DNA of 64,000 bases from Sisyra terminalis (taxonomy: Eukaryota > Arthropoda > Insecta > Neuroptera > Sisyridae): contig OY292275.1 in NCBI GenBank assembly GCA_958496175.1, forward strand, positions 21,142,001-21,206,000. The letters are read 5' to 3'. Below the pieces are notes generated by a model that saw only the letters and a list, made by a program, of their open reading frames with translations, did no database searches and had not been told where the DNA came from. Both the position numbers and the translations under genes were made by a program. This document shows, in pieces, positions 63,096 to 64,000 of the stretch (position 1 is its first letter; each line of letters begins with the position of its first letter).

Positions 63096-63441
63096 CAGAT
63101 TGATACAAATTCTCAGAGACCTAGGATCAAAAATAGGCAGTTAAAACTTGAATTTTACTCGCGACATTTCGGCCCCTTTATTGAGCCTTCCTTAGGCGTT
63201 CATAAACAATCGCTTTAACTTTGTTAACTATAATCCTTGTCATGATTAATTTTTATAGATACGATACAGTTGATAAAAGCAATAATAAAACTTCCAAGAT
63301 ACATAAAATTGCAATAAAAAATACAAAAATCAATAAAAAATAATTAAAAATTAGTTCAAAATGACACTATTTTAAAATCCAACCGCTCATCATTGCTGAG
63401 TCTCTTTTGATCCTAGTCCTCTGAGAATTTGTATTAATCTG
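63096..63441. mobile_element. Element with 37-bp terminal inverted repeats
   Basis: The left arm 63096-63132 and right arm 63405-63441 are inverse complements at 34 of 37 positions (CAGATTGATACAAATTCTCA on the left, CAGATTAATACAAATTCTCA read inward from the right, both continuing to CTAGGATCAAAA). The interior is non-coding and A-rich toward the right. Next to the left arm, 63160-63196 has CTCGCGACATTTCGGCCCCT and TTGAGCCTTCCTTAGGC, a block resembling sequences that recur in repeats of many animals. No target duplication was identified. Confidence 0.7.
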
Positions 63442-63469
63442 GTATACTAAATACTATAAAAAATAAAAT

Positions 63470-63925
63470 TCAGTAGAGCATCGAATCGTACGGATTATAT
63501 TGTAAACCTAAGAACAGCATCAGGAAACAAAGCAGAAAACAAGGAAACGGTTATCTAAAGAGCACTGCAATGTTGTGAAAGGTGATTGAGAAAAATGAAA
63601 ATAATTAAAAAGATAAATCGAGTATCAATCACATAAAAAAAGTCAACAAATACTTAACAATCATTAATAAAGTAACAAAAATAAAAGCTGAATGGATTTT
63701 TAAAGAAAAAGCGTGATTACATGTTGCAAAAAGAACAATTTGAAGCATTCAAAAAATGACTAAGAAGAAGAATTGGATTCCTAGAACGCCTAGAACTATT
63801 CAAAGAAGAAATGAACCAATTCGACCTTAAGATTGGGAAGAGTAAATCAAAGGAGCTTAACAACAAGGAGCTTATTAAACCTAAGATCAAATTTACAGAA
63901 ACAATTTTAGATCTTAGATAAGATA
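63470..63925 (+). pseudogene. Purine-rich, possibly once-coding tract, unrecognised
   Basis: Unlike the rest of the window, this tract is purine-rich on the plus strand and its frames give hydrophilic peptides interrupted by stops: RTDYIVNLRTASGNKAENKE near 63488-63547, and from 63721 MLQKEQFEAFKK, a stop, then RRRIGFLERLELFKEEMNQF and DLKIGKSKSKELNNKELIKP. The lysine/glutamate-rich, helix-prone character would suit a degraded retroelement protein, but I cannot name one. It lies directly after the 63096-63441 element and may be related to it. Confidence 0.25.
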
Positions 63926-64000
63926 TTAAATTGAAACGAAATTGTTTTGGTTAAATTTCGGAATAATTACAATCGATTGCTGAAAATCAGATTCATTCGG

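Noticed and set aside
1..64000. CRISPR array, operons or other bacterial features
   Set aside because: No regularly spaced direct repeats, no dense coding and no ribosome-binding-site context; base composition, splice sites and repeats all indicate an animal nuclear genome.

Overview
The window looks like a stretch of an insect nuclear genome. It is strongly AT-rich, nearly free of long reading frames, and scattered with decayed non-LTR retrotransposons, tRNA-derived SINEs, a Tc1-like relic and several short inverted-repeat elements of kinds common in insects. The only host coding segment I can name securely is one exon on the minus strand at 1747-2023. It carries the N-terminus of a Patched-related (Ptr / patched-domain-containing) membrane protein, starts with ATG directly after a splice acceptor and ends at a GTAAGT donor. 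The order of insect cannot be fixed from this sequence.

Layout. 1-1746 is the intron downstream of the Ptr exon (the gene runs right to left) and holds one hAT-like relic. From 2024 onward is sequence upstream of the coding start, most simply a very long 5' intron. A possible non-coding first exon lies at 52444-52677 (minus), ending in CAAG|GTATGC and free of ATG; if it belongs to the gene, the 5' intron is about 50 kb. That link is inference.

The long non-coding tract holds: (i) a tRNA-derived SINE family with at least six copies (6029, 12015, 31641, 34980, 42252 minus, 49341); (ii) non-LTR retrotransposon fragments at 11858 (C-terminal tail), 19936-20800 (RTE-like, minus), 23733-23935 (minus), a possible one at 23975-24185, and 39909-40730 (RNase H to 3' end); (iii) DNA elements: a 622-bp Tc1-like relic with TA duplication (53575-54196), hAT-like elements (14923, 35365, and relics), a 308-bp inverted-repeat element (44825-45132), a short family with TIRs like CTAAGACCGGTATTTTCAC (5156-5350 and 48389-49140), and a 346-bp element with 37-bp arms (63096-63441). 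The second copy of the CTAAG family is itself split by a foldback-like element with long arms, flanked by an 8-bp direct repeat.

I see no operon, CRISPR array, intact transposase, rRNA or functional tRNA gene. No new biological system is evident. The most informative structures are the nested insertion at 48389-49140, the SINE family, and the likely promoter-distal exon near 52.4-53.2 kb. Weak candidates (an exon-like segment at 15511-15639, a 33-codon acidic frame at 61341, and a purine-rich tract at 63470-63925) are listed with low confidence.
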